Shown here one piece after another: positions 50,173 through 58,350 of a DNA stretch of 64,000 nt. The stretch is taken from contig OZ244200.1 in NCBI GenBank assembly GCA_965216845.1, positions 1,426,001-1,490,000 of the forward strand, written 5' to 3'. The translations under genes were made by a program, and so were the position numbers. The DNA comes from Panacagrimonas sp965216845 (GTDB lineage Bacteria > Pseudomonadota > Gammaproteobacteria > Nevskiales > Nevskiaceae). The number at the start of each line of letters is the position of its first letter. The first letter of the stretch is position 1. Below the pieces are notes generated by a model. It saw nothing but the letters and a program-made list of their open reading frames with translations, was not told where the DNA came from and did not search any database.

Positions 50173-51546
50173 ATGAGCCAGATCTGGAGCAGACCCAAAA
50201 CCCTTTCAACCGCGCTGTTGGCCGCCGCGACGCTGTGCCTGAGCGCCATCGCCGCGCCGGAGTCATCGGATTCGCCCGCCTCCGTGCAACCCATGATGGA
50301 AGTGGAGCTGGGCATGCAGAAGTTGATTCACCAACGCGAAGGCGTGCAGCGCGTGGCGGTGGGTGATCCCAGCATCGCCGACGTCAACGTCATCAATCAT
50401 CGCGCCCTGTTGGTGACCGGCAAGAAGGTGGGCCTGACCAGCCTGATGGTGTGGCCGCGCACCTCCGCCGTTCCGAGGCAGTACCGGGTGCGGGTGGGCG
50501 GTGTAAAGGATCCGGAAGCCCTGAGCGAGAAGGATCCGGAACTGGCGGACGCCAAGATCGCTCGTGGCGGCAGCCTGCAGGGGCAGTTGCCGAACCTGCT
50601 GGCGCATCGGCGCGCCAAGGTCGCCGCCACGCCGCTGGAGGAAGGCGTCAGCGACAGCAGCCAGGTGCAAGGCGACATGCAGGTGCTGACCGAAATCAAG
50701 ATCGCCGAAGTCAGCCGCACCACCTTGCAGGCCTATGGCGCGCAGTACTTCAAGAACGTGGCCAACACCACCGCCGGCATCGCACCGCCCGGCACGCTGA
50801 CTTCCATCGAAGGCGGCGACGGCGGCGGGTTCACGCTCAACAGCCAGTCCGGTTTCCTGCCAGTGGCCGAGGCCTTCAACCTGGTGTTTGGCGACGCCAC
50901 GCGCGGCTTTCTGGGTGTGCTGAGCGTGTTGGAACGCAAGGGGCTGGCGCGGGTGCTGGCCGAACCCAGCCTGACCGCGATGAGCGGGCAGACCGCCTCC
51001 TTCCTCGCCGGCGGCGAATTCCCGGTGCCGGTGAATCAGGGTCAGAACGGTTCCATCTCGGTTGAATACAAGGAATTCGGCGTGCGGCTGGCGCTCACTC
51101 CCACGGTGTTGTCGCCGGATCGCATCGCACTCAAGGTGGCGCCGGAGGTGAGCGATCTGGACTTCAACGCCGGTATTCAGATCGGCGGCGTGGCGGTGCC
51201 AGCGCTGACCGTGCGCCGCACCGATACCGCCATCGAGCTGGGCAACGGCGAGAGCTTCGTCATCTCCGGACTGGTCAGCAACAACGTCATCGCCAACGTC
51301 GACAAGGTGCCGTGGCTGGGCGATATCCCCATTCTGGGCGCCTTCTTCAAGTCGGCTTCCAATCAGCGCACCGAGAAGGAGCTGATCATGGTGGTGACGC
51401 CGCATCTGGTGCGACCGCTGGCGCGCGAGGCACAACTGCCGGCGCTGCCGGGCAGCAAGTACGACGACTACCGCCCCGGCTTCGGCGCGCTGCTGGCGGA
51501 GGAAACCGGCGAATTCGACACGCAGGCCTTCGGCTTCAGCCGCTGA
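50173..51546 (+). CDS. cpaC: Flp pilus secretin CpaC/RcpA
   Basis: This is the outer-membrane secretin that lets the Flp pilus leave the cell. The 457 residues start with a signal peptide (LSTALLAAATLCLSAIAA). The N-domain (MQKLIHQREGVQRVAVGDPSIADVNVINHRALLVTGKKVGLTSLMVW) is the pilus-assembly/secretin N-domain, followed by the secretin core (VLAEPSLTAMSGQTASFLAGGEFPVPV, YKEFGVRLALTPTVLSPDRIALKVAPEVS, NGESFVISGLVSNNV, WLGDIPILGAFFKS and ELIMVVTPHLVRPL). The start is ATG 50173; no strong Shine-Dalgarno sequence was seen. Confidence 0.94.
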   Translation: MSQIWSRPKTLSTALLAAATLCLSAIAAPESSDSPASVQPMMEVELGMQKLIHQREGVQRVAVGDPSIADVNVINHRALLVTGKKVGLTSLMVWPRTSAVPRQYRVRVGGVKDPEALSEKDPELADAKIARGGSLQGQLPNLLAHRRAKVAATPLEEGVSDSSQVQGDMQVLTEIKIAEVSRTTLQAYGAQYFKNVANTTAGIAPPGTLTSIEGGDGGGFTLNSQSGFLPVAEAFNLVFGDATRGFLGVLSVLERKGLARVLAEPSLTAMSGQTASFLAGGEFPVPVNQGQNGSISVEYKEFGVRLALTPTVLSPDRIALKVAPEVSDLDFNAGIQIGGVAVPALTVRRTDTAIELGNGESFVISGLVSNNVIANVDKVPWLGDIPILGAFFKSASNQRTEKELIMVVTPHLVRPLAREAQLPALPGSKYDDYRPGFGALLAEETGEFDTQAFGFSR

Positions 51547-51640
51547 GCGCGGTGCCGTCTCAAACCCCGCAAGCGGGCACAATAAAGCCACAAGGTGGCC
51601 GCCAGCGGCGGTCGGATCGGCACACTTCTCGGGAGATTTC

Positions 51641-52837
51641 GTGAAATCGCAGGCCCTGGTCATCACCGACGATCCGGTCTACATCGACTGGTTGCACAAC
51701 GCCGCACCGGGCACCGACTTCTCACGCGTGTCATCGGTGGACGCCGACCGCATCGAGGAACTGGCCAGCGGCGCCGGCAAGGTGCCGCTGATTCTGCTGC
51801 AGTTCGACGCCGGCAACGCCGTCGAGCGCGCCGCACTGCTGGAAAAGATCGCGCAACGGATGCCGGAGGTGGCGCTGGCGGCGATTGCCGAAAGCGAAGA
51901 TCCGGACCTGATGCTCAGCGCCATGCGCGCCGGCGCGCGCGATTATCTGGTGCTGAGCCGCGATCAGGAAAAGGCCACCGCGCTGATCGGCAAGCTGATG
52001 CGTCACAGCCTGCATACCGGCCCGGCGGCCAACCGCGACGGCAAGATTCTGGCCGTCATCGGACCCTACCCGGACGACGGCATCTCCTTTCTGGGCGAGC
52101 ATCTGGCGCTGGCCTGCGCCGAACGGGTCGGCGGCGGTGGCCGTTCGCTGCTGCTGGATCTGGCCGCGCCCTCCGGCGCCGGCGCCATCTTTCTGGATCT
52201 GAAACAGAGCTATGGCGTGCTGGACGCGCTGCAGGACGTGCATCGGTTTGATGCCACCCTGATCGAAACCACCTTCGCCCGTCACGATAGCGGCCTGCAC
52301 GTGCTGAGCCTGCCGGAGGAACTGGTGGGCCGTCCGCAACTGGACGCCGGCGATCTGCAAATGTTGCTGGAAGGCGTGCGCGGGCACTTTGCCTGCACCG
52401 TCATCACCGCCGACGGTCACATGAGCCTGCCGGCGGTCAAGGCGCTGCTCGGCAGCGCCGACCGTTCGATCCTGCTGAGCAATCAGTCCATCCTGCGTTC
52501 GCGCCATTGCAAGCATCTGGTGCAGGCGCTGCGGGCGGAAAACGCGGAGCTGGAGCGGCTGTCGCTGGTGGTGGACAACTATCAGAAGCGCGTGGGGCTG
52601 GAGCCGGAAAATCTGGCTGAACTGTTTGAACTGCCGCTGTTGAGCGCCATTCATGCGCAGACCGGACATCGTATCCAGGCCATGAACACCGGCAAGCCGA
52701 TCTTCAGCGTCGCGCCCAAGGATCCGTATTGCGAGGAAGTGCGCAGGCTGGCCGCCGCCATGTTGGGCGAGCCGGTCAAACCGGCGCCTGAAGCGCGCGC
52801 CGGCGGCTTGATCGGCAGGTTGTTCTCCGGCTCATGA
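51641..52837 (+). CDS. tadZ: TadZ/CpaE-like pilus localisation protein, atypical ATPase
   Basis: This 398-residue protein should mark the pole for pilus assembly. The N-terminal ~120 residues are a receiver-like domain (VITDDPVYIDWLHNAAPG, MRAGARDYLVLSRD) lacking a phosphoacceptor Asp pattern I could assign. The MinD/ParA-like domain begins KILAVIGPYPDDGISFLGEHLALACAERVG: where the deviant Walker A should have Lys and Gly-Lys-Thr, the loop reads GPYPDDGIS, so ATP binding is probably lost. LLLDLAAPSGAGAIFLDL is the Walker A' strand equivalent. It starts at GTG 51641 and overlaps tadA by ATGA. Confidence 0.85.
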   Translation: MKSQALVITDDPVYIDWLHNAAPGTDFSRVSSVDADRIEELASGAGKVPLILLQFDAGNAVERAALLEKIAQRMPEVALAAIAESEDPDLMLSAMRAGARDYLVLSRDQEKATALIGKLMRHSLHTGPAANRDGKILAVIGPYPDDGISFLGEHLALACAERVGGGGRSLLLDLAAPSGAGAIFLDLKQSYGVLDALQDVHRFDATLIETTFARHDSGLHVLSLPEELVGRPQLDAGDLQMLLEGVRGHFACTVITADGHMSLPAVKALLGSADRSILLSNQSILRSRHCKHLVQALRAENAELERLSLVVDNYQKRVGLEPENLAELFELPLLSAIHAQTGHRIQAMNTGKPIFSVAPKDPYCEEVRRLAAAMLGEPVKPAPEARAGGLIGRLFSGS

Positions 52838-54057
52838 GTCCCGATCCCATCACCCGATTCCGCCTGTCGGACAAGTATCAGGAGCTCAAGCGCACCCTGC
52901 ACAAGAGCCTGATCGCCTATATCGACGAGCGCAATCTGGACATCGACGGCTGGGACGCGGCGCGGCTGGAGCGCTTCGTGCTGGAGCAGGTGCGTCAGTA
53001 CGTGGTGCAGCAACGCTTGCCGGTCAACGCCCGCGAGACCGAGACCCTGGCGCGCGACGCGCGCGACGAGCTGATGGGCTTCGGCCCGATTCAGGGTCTG
53101 GTGGAAGACGATTCGGTGGACGACATCGTCGTCAACGGGCCGGGCAAGGTGTTCATCGAACGCGAAGGGCGGCTGTCCAGCGCGCCGCTGCGTTTCGTCG
53201 ACGACAACCACGTCATCCGCGTGATTCAGCGCATTCTGGCGCCCATCGGCCGGCGCGTGGACGAATCCGCGCCGATGGTGGACGCACGGCTGCCGGACGG
53301 TTCGCGCGTCAACGCCATCATCCCGCCAATTGCGCTGGACGGGCCCTGCCTGTCGATTCGAAAATTCCGCAAGCAGGCGCTGACCGCCGACGATCTGGTG
53401 CGCAGTGGCAGCGCCTCGCAGGCGGCGCTGGATTATCTGCAGAAGCGGGTGGACCAACGCGCCAACCTGATCGTGATCGGCGGCACCGGCTCGGGCAAGA
53501 CCACTTTCCTGAACCTGTTGTCGCAGTGGATTCCGGCGGCCGAGCGCGTGGTCACCATCGAAGACGCCGCCGAGCTGCGGCTGAATCATGAACACGTGGT
53601 GCGGCTGGAAACCCGTCCGCCCAATCTGGAAGGTCAGCGCGCGGTGACCGCGCGTGATCTGGTGCGCAACGCCCTGCGCATGCGGCCGGATCGCATCGTG
53701 GTGGGCGAGGTGCGCGGCGATGAAGTGTTGGACATGCTGCAAGCCATGAACACCGGCCACGATGGCTCCATGACCACGCTGCACGCCAACACCCCAAAAG
53801 ACGCGGTGCACCGGCTGGAACTGCTGGCCGCCTTCGCCGGATTTTCCGGCAACGAGGCCACGTTTCGCGGTCAGGTGCTGGCCGCGATCCACCTGATCGT
53901 GCACGTCGCGCGCCTGCCGTCGGGCGAGCGTCGCCTGATGTCGGTGGCCGAACTCACGGGGCAAGATGAACAGGGGATCATCATGCGCGACCTGTTCCGC
54001 TACGACCTGGAACGGCGTCAGCATCTGGACCTCAGACCTGCCGTGAGCGACGCATGA
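52834..54057 (+). CDS. tadA: Flp pilus assembly ATPase TadA/CpaF
   Basis: This hexameric type II/IV secretion ATPase powers pilus polymerisation. The 407 residues show the N-terminal helical domain, DDIVVNGPGKVFIEREGRL, RRVDESAPMVDARLPDGSRVNAIIPP, Walker A GGTGSGKTTFLN (216-223 core), the Asp box/Walker B region VVTIEDAAELRLNHEHVVRLETRPPN, DRIVVGEVRGDEVLDMLQAMNTGHDGSMTTLHANTP and a C-terminal arm. It is coupled to tadZ by a stop/start overlap. Confidence 0.95.
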   Translation: MSPDPITRFRLSDKYQELKRTLHKSLIAYIDERNLDIDGWDAARLERFVLEQVRQYVVQQRLPVNARETETLARDARDELMGFGPIQGLVEDDSVDDIVVNGPGKVFIEREGRLSSAPLRFVDDNHVIRVIQRILAPIGRRVDESAPMVDARLPDGSRVNAIIPPIALDGPCLSIRKFRKQALTADDLVRSGSASQAALDYLQKRVDQRANLIVIGGTGSGKTTFLNLLSQWIPAAERVVTIEDAAELRLNHEHVVRLETRPPNLEGQRAVTARDLVRNALRMRPDRIVVGEVRGDEVLDMLQAMNTGHDGSMTTLHANTPKDAVHRLELLAAFAGFSGNEATFRGQVLAAIHLIVHVARLPSGERRLMSVAELTGQDEQGIIMRDLFRYDLERRQHLDLRPAVSDA

Positions 54058-54244
54058 TCTTTTTCGACGATTCCAAATCCGGCTGCCGAGGGATATTCCC
54101 GCTCCAGCACGAATCCAACCCGCCCCTGCTGTCATTCCCGCGAACGCGGGAATCCAGAGAATGTAGGGCGGCCCGTGGCCGCCGAGAACCAGCCGGGTAC
54201 GACGGCGGTATTTTCGAACGGTCGGAATGGGAGGCGCTGCGCGC
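54058..54244. repeat. Spacer with ATTCCCGCG...CGCGGGAAT REP element inside the tad operon
   Basis: At 54134-54153 ATTCCCGCG-AA-CGCGGGAAT is a perfect hairpin, followed by CCAGAGAATGTAGGGCGG and GC-rich repetitive sequence. The other tad genes overlap or lie close together, so this 187-bp break between tadA and tadB looks like an insertion of an interspersed repeat. It could lower downstream expression. Confidence 0.6.
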
Positions 54245-55171
54245 ATGATCGTCTCGGCCGTCATATTCCTGCTGGCGCTGGTGATGGCGGGTCTTGCCAT
54301 CTGGCTGTTCATTTACGCCGATTCGCGCGAGCGACACGATCAACTGCAACTGCGTCTGCGCGCGGGCGAACAGGCCGGCGCCACGCCGCACGTGTCGATG
54401 GAAGCACGGCTGCGCAACCCGGTGTTGCGCGCCGCCTGCAAGCTGATCTGGCGCACCGGGGTGGAAGTGGAGCCGCCCACGGTGGCCAAGATTCTGATGG
54501 TGCTGGCGGCCATCGTGCCGCTGGCGATTCTGCTGTTCGGCTGGTTCGGTGGCGGCATCATCGTCAGCCTGTTGCTGGCTTTCGGCTACGGCATTCTGCG
54601 CAATCGCGCCGCCCGTCGGCGGCGCCAGATCGTGAGCCAGATGCCGGGCTTTCTGGAAGCGGCGATGCGGGTGCAACAGGCCGGCAATACGCTGGAGGAG
54701 TCCATCGCCAGCGCGGCGGAGGAGAGCGAAGCGCCGCTGCGGCCGCTGTTCGAATCGGTGGGGCGTCAGGTGCGTCTGGGCGCGCCGCTGGATCAGGTGC
54801 TGGTGGACGCGGCTGAAATGCACGGCGTGCGCGACCTGCGCGTGATGGCGCTGGCGGCGGCCATCAACCGTCGCTACGGCGGCTCGTTGCGCAACGTGTT
54901 TCGCAGCCTGATCGCCGCCATCCGCCAGCGCGACAGCGCCGCGCGTGAACTGCGTGCGCTGACCGCCGAAACGCGCTTTTCGGCGCTGGTGCTGGCCGTC
55001 ATCCCGGCGGCTTTGACCACCTATATCTACATCCAGAATCAGACCTACTACGCACAGATGTGGGAGTCCACCGGCGGCCGCATCACCCTGATCGCGGCGG
55101 TGGCGCTGCAAGTCATCGGCGTGGTGGTGATCTACCGCATGATGCGCGCCACCGAAGGAGACGAGGCATGA
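54245..55171 (+). CDS. tadB: Flp pilus inner-membrane platform protein TadB
   Basis: The protein has 308 residues. After an N-terminal TM (VSAVIFLLALVMAGLAIWLFIYA), two further segments (~95-130) and the GspF-type cytoplasmic domain (QMPGFLEAAMRVQQAGNTLEESIASAAEES, LDQVLVDAAEMHGVRDLRVMALAAAINRRYGG), the protein closes with two TMs. TadB with TadC forms the inner-membrane platform on which TadA acts. It ends in an ATGA overlap with tadC. Confidence 0.92.
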   Translation: MIVSAVIFLLALVMAGLAIWLFIYADSRERHDQLQLRLRAGEQAGATPHVSMEARLRNPVLRAACKLIWRTGVEVEPPTVAKILMVLAAIVPLAILLFGWFGGGIIVSLLLAFGYGILRNRAARRRRQIVSQMPGFLEAAMRVQQAGNTLEESIASAAEESEAPLRPLFESVGRQVRLGAPLDQVLVDAAEMHGVRDLRVMALAAAINRRYGGSLRNVFRSLIAAIRQRDSAARELRALTAETRFSALVLAVIPAALTTYIYIQNQTYYAQMWESTGGRITLIAAVALQVIGVVVIYRMMRATEGDEA

Positions 55172-56106
55172 GTGCGTCGCTGTTCGGCCTGCTGGTGGCC
55201 GCCGCTGCGGTGTTGCTGGGCGGCGCGGTGCTGGCGGCGATCTATCTGGTTCACAGCTCACGCGCATCCGCCAAATTGCAAAGGCGGCTGTCGCCGGAAA
55301 GCGCCATCGCCAACGACTTCGAGCAGGCCGGCGGTGCGCCGGTGCTGCAAACCCTGGCGCGCGGTGGCAAGACCATTGAAGGCCTGGTCGATACCGACAA
55401 CGAAAGCACCCGGCTGCTGGTGCAGGCCGGCTGGCGTGCGCAGCGTCACCGGCTGATCTATTACGCGGCGCTGCTGCTGACGCCGCTGGGCCTGGCCGCG
55501 CTGGCGATTCCGCTGTGGCTGTTCGGGCCGGCCAAGCTCAGCACGCCGCCGATGATTCTGCTGACGGTGCTGGCCGGGCTGATGCTGGGCGCGCTGTTGC
55601 CACGCATGATGCTGCGCAGCGTCGCCGAAGGGCGCCGGCGCCGCATCAAGGGCGAGGTGCCGCTGTTCATCCACCTGCTGGTGCTGTTGTTCGAAGCCGG
55701 GCTGTCCACCCGTCAGGCGCTGGCCAGCATGGTGCGCGACGGCGGCGGCGTGCTGCCGGAGCTGGGCCAGGAATTCCAGATCGCGCTGCGTCAGCTGGAA
55801 GCCGGCGGCGAGACCGACGAGGTGTTGAAGAACCTGTCGGCGGCGATGGACGTGGAAGATCTGTCCGCCACCCTGGCGCTGCTGCGGCAGGTGGACCGTT
55901 ACGGCGGCGAGGTGCGTGATCCGCTGCTGGAAACGCTGAAGGTGATCGAGGAACGCCGCAGCCTGGACATGCGCGAGAAAGTGAACCTTTTGTCCGGCCG
56001 CATGACCGTTGTCATGGTCGGATTCTTCTTCCCCGCACTGCTGATTTTCATCGCCGGCCCCGCCTTTCTGGCCATCATCGTGGCGCTGCGGGGCGTCGCC
56101 GAATGA
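55168..56106 (+). CDS. tadC: Flp pilus inner-membrane platform protein TadC
   Basis: This 312-residue partner of TadB has the same GspF fold. An N-terminal TM (LFGLLVAAAAVLLGGAVLAAIYLVH) is followed by FIHLLVLLFEAGLSTRQALASMVRDGGGVLPELGQEFQIALRQLEAG and LAALLRQVDRYGGEVRDPLLETLKVIEERRSLDMREKVNLLSGRM, with terminal TMs (VVMVGFFFPALLIFIAGPAFLAIIVAL). It overlaps tadB and tadD at their stop/start codons. Confidence 0.92.
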   Translation: MSASLFGLLVAAAAVLLGGAVLAAIYLVHSSRASAKLQRRLSPESAIANDFEQAGGAPVLQTLARGGKTIEGLVDTDNESTRLLVQAGWRAQRHRLIYYAALLLTPLGLAALAIPLWLFGPAKLSTPPMILLTVLAGLMLGALLPRMMLRSVAEGRRRRIKGEVPLFIHLLVLLFEAGLSTRQALASMVRDGGGVLPELGQEFQIALRQLEAGGETDEVLKNLSAAMDVEDLSATLALLRQVDRYGGEVRDPLLETLKVIEERRSLDMREKVNLLSGRMTVVMVGFFFPALLIFIAGPAFLAIIVALRGVAE

Positions 56107-56855
56107 TTGCCCGTCTGAGCCTGATCGCGTTCGCGCTGAGCATGGCCAGCGGTTGCGCGGTGGACGCGCAACGTCGCATCAGCAGCCAGACCGAACAGCT
56201 GATCGATGGCGGCAGCACGCCGGCGCAGCCGCAGAGCGTTCACAGCGACCTGATTCGCGGCATGCTGGCGCGGGATCAGAACTACGCCGCGTTGGCGCAC
56301 GTGCAGGCGCAGCAAGGCAAAACCGGCGACAGCGACGAACTGCGTCTGCTGGAAGCCGAGGCGCGGCGCAAGCTGGGCCAGTCCAAACAGGCCTGGCTGC
56401 TGTACCGCGAGCTGCTGCAATCGCCCTACGATGCCGAGGCCTATCACGGCCTGGGACTGATCGCCGTCGGGCCGGAGCTGGACAGCGGCATCCGCTATCT
56501 GCGCGAGGCCACGCGGCGCAAGCCCACCCACGCGGTGATGCGCAGCGACCTGGGTTTCGCGCTGATGCAGGCCGGTGATTACGACGCCGCCATGCTGGAG
56601 CTGTCCACCGCTGTCGAGCTGGACGTCAGTGGCGGCGCCCGCGCGCGCAACAATCTGATCCTGCTGATGCTGGTGCAGGACAAGGAAAAAGACGCCGTTC
56701 GTCTGGCGGCGCGAGCGGGGCTTGACGAAACCGCATTGAATGGCCTGCGCGCCAAGGCCGAGCAGATGCAGGCCCGGCGGCGCCGCGCCGAGCCGGCCGA
56801 AGAATCCACCGACGCTTCCGAATCAGACGCGTCCACGCCGCCACCGGCGTCGTGA
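56103..56855 (+). CDS. tadD: TadD-like TPR lipoprotein
   Basis: This 250-residue protein has a signal ending ASGC, so it is probably a lipoprotein. TPR-like helices fill residues 55-220 (LARDQNYAALAHVQAQQG, EAYHGLGLIAVGPELDSGIRYLREATRRKPTHAVMRSDLGFALMQAGDYDAAMLELSTAVELD). TadD proteins act as pilotins or assembly adaptors for the secretin. The C-terminal tail is acidic and Ser/Thr-rich. Confidence 0.86.
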   Translation: MIARLSLIAFALSMASGCAVDAQRRISSQTEQLIDGGSTPAQPQSVHSDLIRGMLARDQNYAALAHVQAQQGKTGDSDELRLLEAEARRKLGQSKQAWLLYRELLQSPYDAEAYHGLGLIAVGPELDSGIRYLREATRRKPTHAVMRSDLGFALMQAGDYDAAMLELSTAVELDVSGGARARNNLILLMLVQDKEKDAVRLAARAGLDETALNGLRAKAEQMQARRRRAEPAEESTDASESDASTPPPAS

Positions 56856-56871
56856 TCATCAGGAGTTGAAC

Positions 56872-57138
56872 ATGTTCAAGACAAGCCATTTTCTTGCCGC
56901 TGTACTGATCTCATCCAGCGGCGTGGTGCAGGCCGCGGACGCCGCCGAAGACAAGGTCGGCGACCAGACCCGGCAATGGACCGAATTGCAGGTCTCGGGC
57001 AGCGCCGCCTCGCCGGTGCAACGGCCGCTGGCCGGCGACATCGCCGAGCGCGTGTTCCAGCGCTACGCCGACAGCTACAGTCACCCGATTCCGGAGCAGC
57101 TTGATCGCGAGGGTTTTGTGTCCGAGGGTGGCGATTGA
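56872..57138 (+). CDS. DUF3613-like small periplasmic protein
   Basis: This 88-residue protein has a signal peptide (MFKTSHFLAAVLISSSGVVQAADA). The mature part carries TRQWTELQVSGSAASPVQRPLAGDIAERVFQRYADSYSHPIPEQ, the pattern of DUF3613. These small proteins often sit in tad loci, next to tadD, but no function has been established. AGGAGTTGAAC precedes its ATG. A regulator or pilus accessory is possible. Confidence 0.8.
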   Translation: MFKTSHFLAAVLISSSGVVQAADAAEDKVGDQTRQWTELQVSGSAASPVQRPLAGDIAERVFQRYADSYSHPIPEQLDREGFVSEGGD

Positions 57139-57264
57139 TCAAGCCCGGCAGTAAACCGCCGTGTGCTTGGTGCTTGATAGCTGAGCCGCCTGTCAGGCGA
57201 TGGGCGGCAATGTTGGCGGAACAAGCGGCGTCGAATTCCCTTTTTAATTCCGTAATCTAGAGGC

Positions 57265-57828
57265 ATGAAAACAAGCCTCCACCGACCCCAAAAAACGAGC
57301 CCTGGCGGCGATGGCCGTCGTCGCCAGGGCGGCGCATACGCGGTGGAATACGCTTTTATATTTCCAGTGTTTTTCCTGCTGTTTTACGCAACTCTGGCCT
57401 ACGGCATGATTTTCACCATGCGTCTGGGCTTGCAGCACGCCGCCGAAGAAGGCGCACGGGCAGCTCTGCGGTTTCCGGACGTTCTTCCGGGGCAGAATCA
57501 ACTGGTCTTGCGCTCCGAAGAGGCGGCACGGGTGGCGCAGTTTCGCGCCAGTTGGCTGGACGGACTCTCGCAGCCGGATGTGGACGCGCAGATCTGTCAG
57601 ATTGGTGCTGCCGGTGATGCCTGTGCCGAGGGCGGGGCAACCGGTCCGCTTGATGTGGGCGATTGCGGCGAGCTATTGGATGAAAGCTGCCAGGTGGTGG
57701 TGACTGTCACCTACAACTACGCGCAAAACCCTGTTTTCCCGTCTTTACCGGGCTTTGGATTGCTGTTTCCGGACAATCTTCAAGGACGCGCGCGCGCTTT
57801 GCTGGACGGAAGGGCACTTAACCTGTGA
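57265..57828 (+). CDS. tadE: TadE-family pseudopilin
   Basis: This 187-residue minor pseudopilin has the processing-site-like stretch GGAYAVEYAFIFPVFFLLFYATLAYGMIF, with Glu in the +5-like position, followed by a periplasmic domain containing four or more Cys in a cluster (CQIGAAGDAC, CGELLDESC), probably disulfide-bonded. The TadE domain ends at residue ~65. It would be processed by the prepilin peptidase and start or stabilise the pilus. Confidence 0.87.
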   Translation: MKTSLHRPQKTSPGGDGRRRQGGAYAVEYAFIFPVFFLLFYATLAYGMIFTMRLGLQHAAEEGARAALRFPDVLPGQNQLVLRSEEAARVAQFRASWLDGLSQPDVDAQICQIGAAGDACAEGGATGPLDVGDCGELLDESCQVVVTVTYNYAQNPVFPSLPGFGLLFPDNLQGRARALLDGRALNL

Positions 57829-58337
57829 GCGGCTTGAATCAAAGCCGGCAGGCCGGGGTGGCGGCGATTGAGTTCGCCTTTGTGTTTCCGGTGATATTTT
57901 TGATTCTGTACGCCTTTGTGACGTTTGGATCAGCGCTGTTCACGCAACTGGCGGTTTCGCGGGCGGTGCAGGATGGCGCGCGGGCGGTGGCATTTCTGCC
58001 GCCGAATCCGGGGCCGAACCCCACCGACTATGCGCCGATCACGGATGAGGTGATCGAGTCCCTGGCAGGAGCCGCGGTTGCGCCGCTGACGTCCAACGAC
58101 ACTATCGAAAATCGGCGCGCCTGGCTGGAGATCAATGTGCGTAATCGTATTACCGTGATTGAAGAGCCTTGCAATGAAGAGGCCGGGGCCGGCACCTGTG
58201 TGGTGGTCAGTCTGAGCTTTCCATATGGCGATGGGGACGGAACACGCATTTTTCCGTCCATTGATTTGCCGCTGATTGGCGGCACCGAGTCGTGGATGCC
58301 CGATGCGCTGTCGTCGCGGGCGAGCATCCGGCTCTAA
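57825..58337 (+). CDS. tadF: TadF-like pseudopilin
   Basis: This 170-residue TadE-like protein begins QAGVAAIEFAFVFPVIFLILYAFVTFG, with the Glu and hydrophobic helix. A periplasmic domain follows, with a Cys pair in EEPCNEEAGAGTC. It starts at GTG 57825, overlapping tadE by GTGA, consistent with a stoichiometric TadE/TadF pair. Confidence 0.86.
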   Translation: MSGLNQSRQAGVAAIEFAFVFPVIFLILYAFVTFGSALFTQLAVSRAVQDGARAVAFLPPNPGPNPTDYAPITDEVIESLAGAAVAPLTSNDTIENRRAWLEINVRNRITVIEEPCNEEAGAGTCVVVSLSFPYGDGDGTRIFPSIDLPLIGGTESWMPDALSSRASIRL

Positions 58338-58350
58338 CGGAGTTCTTCAA

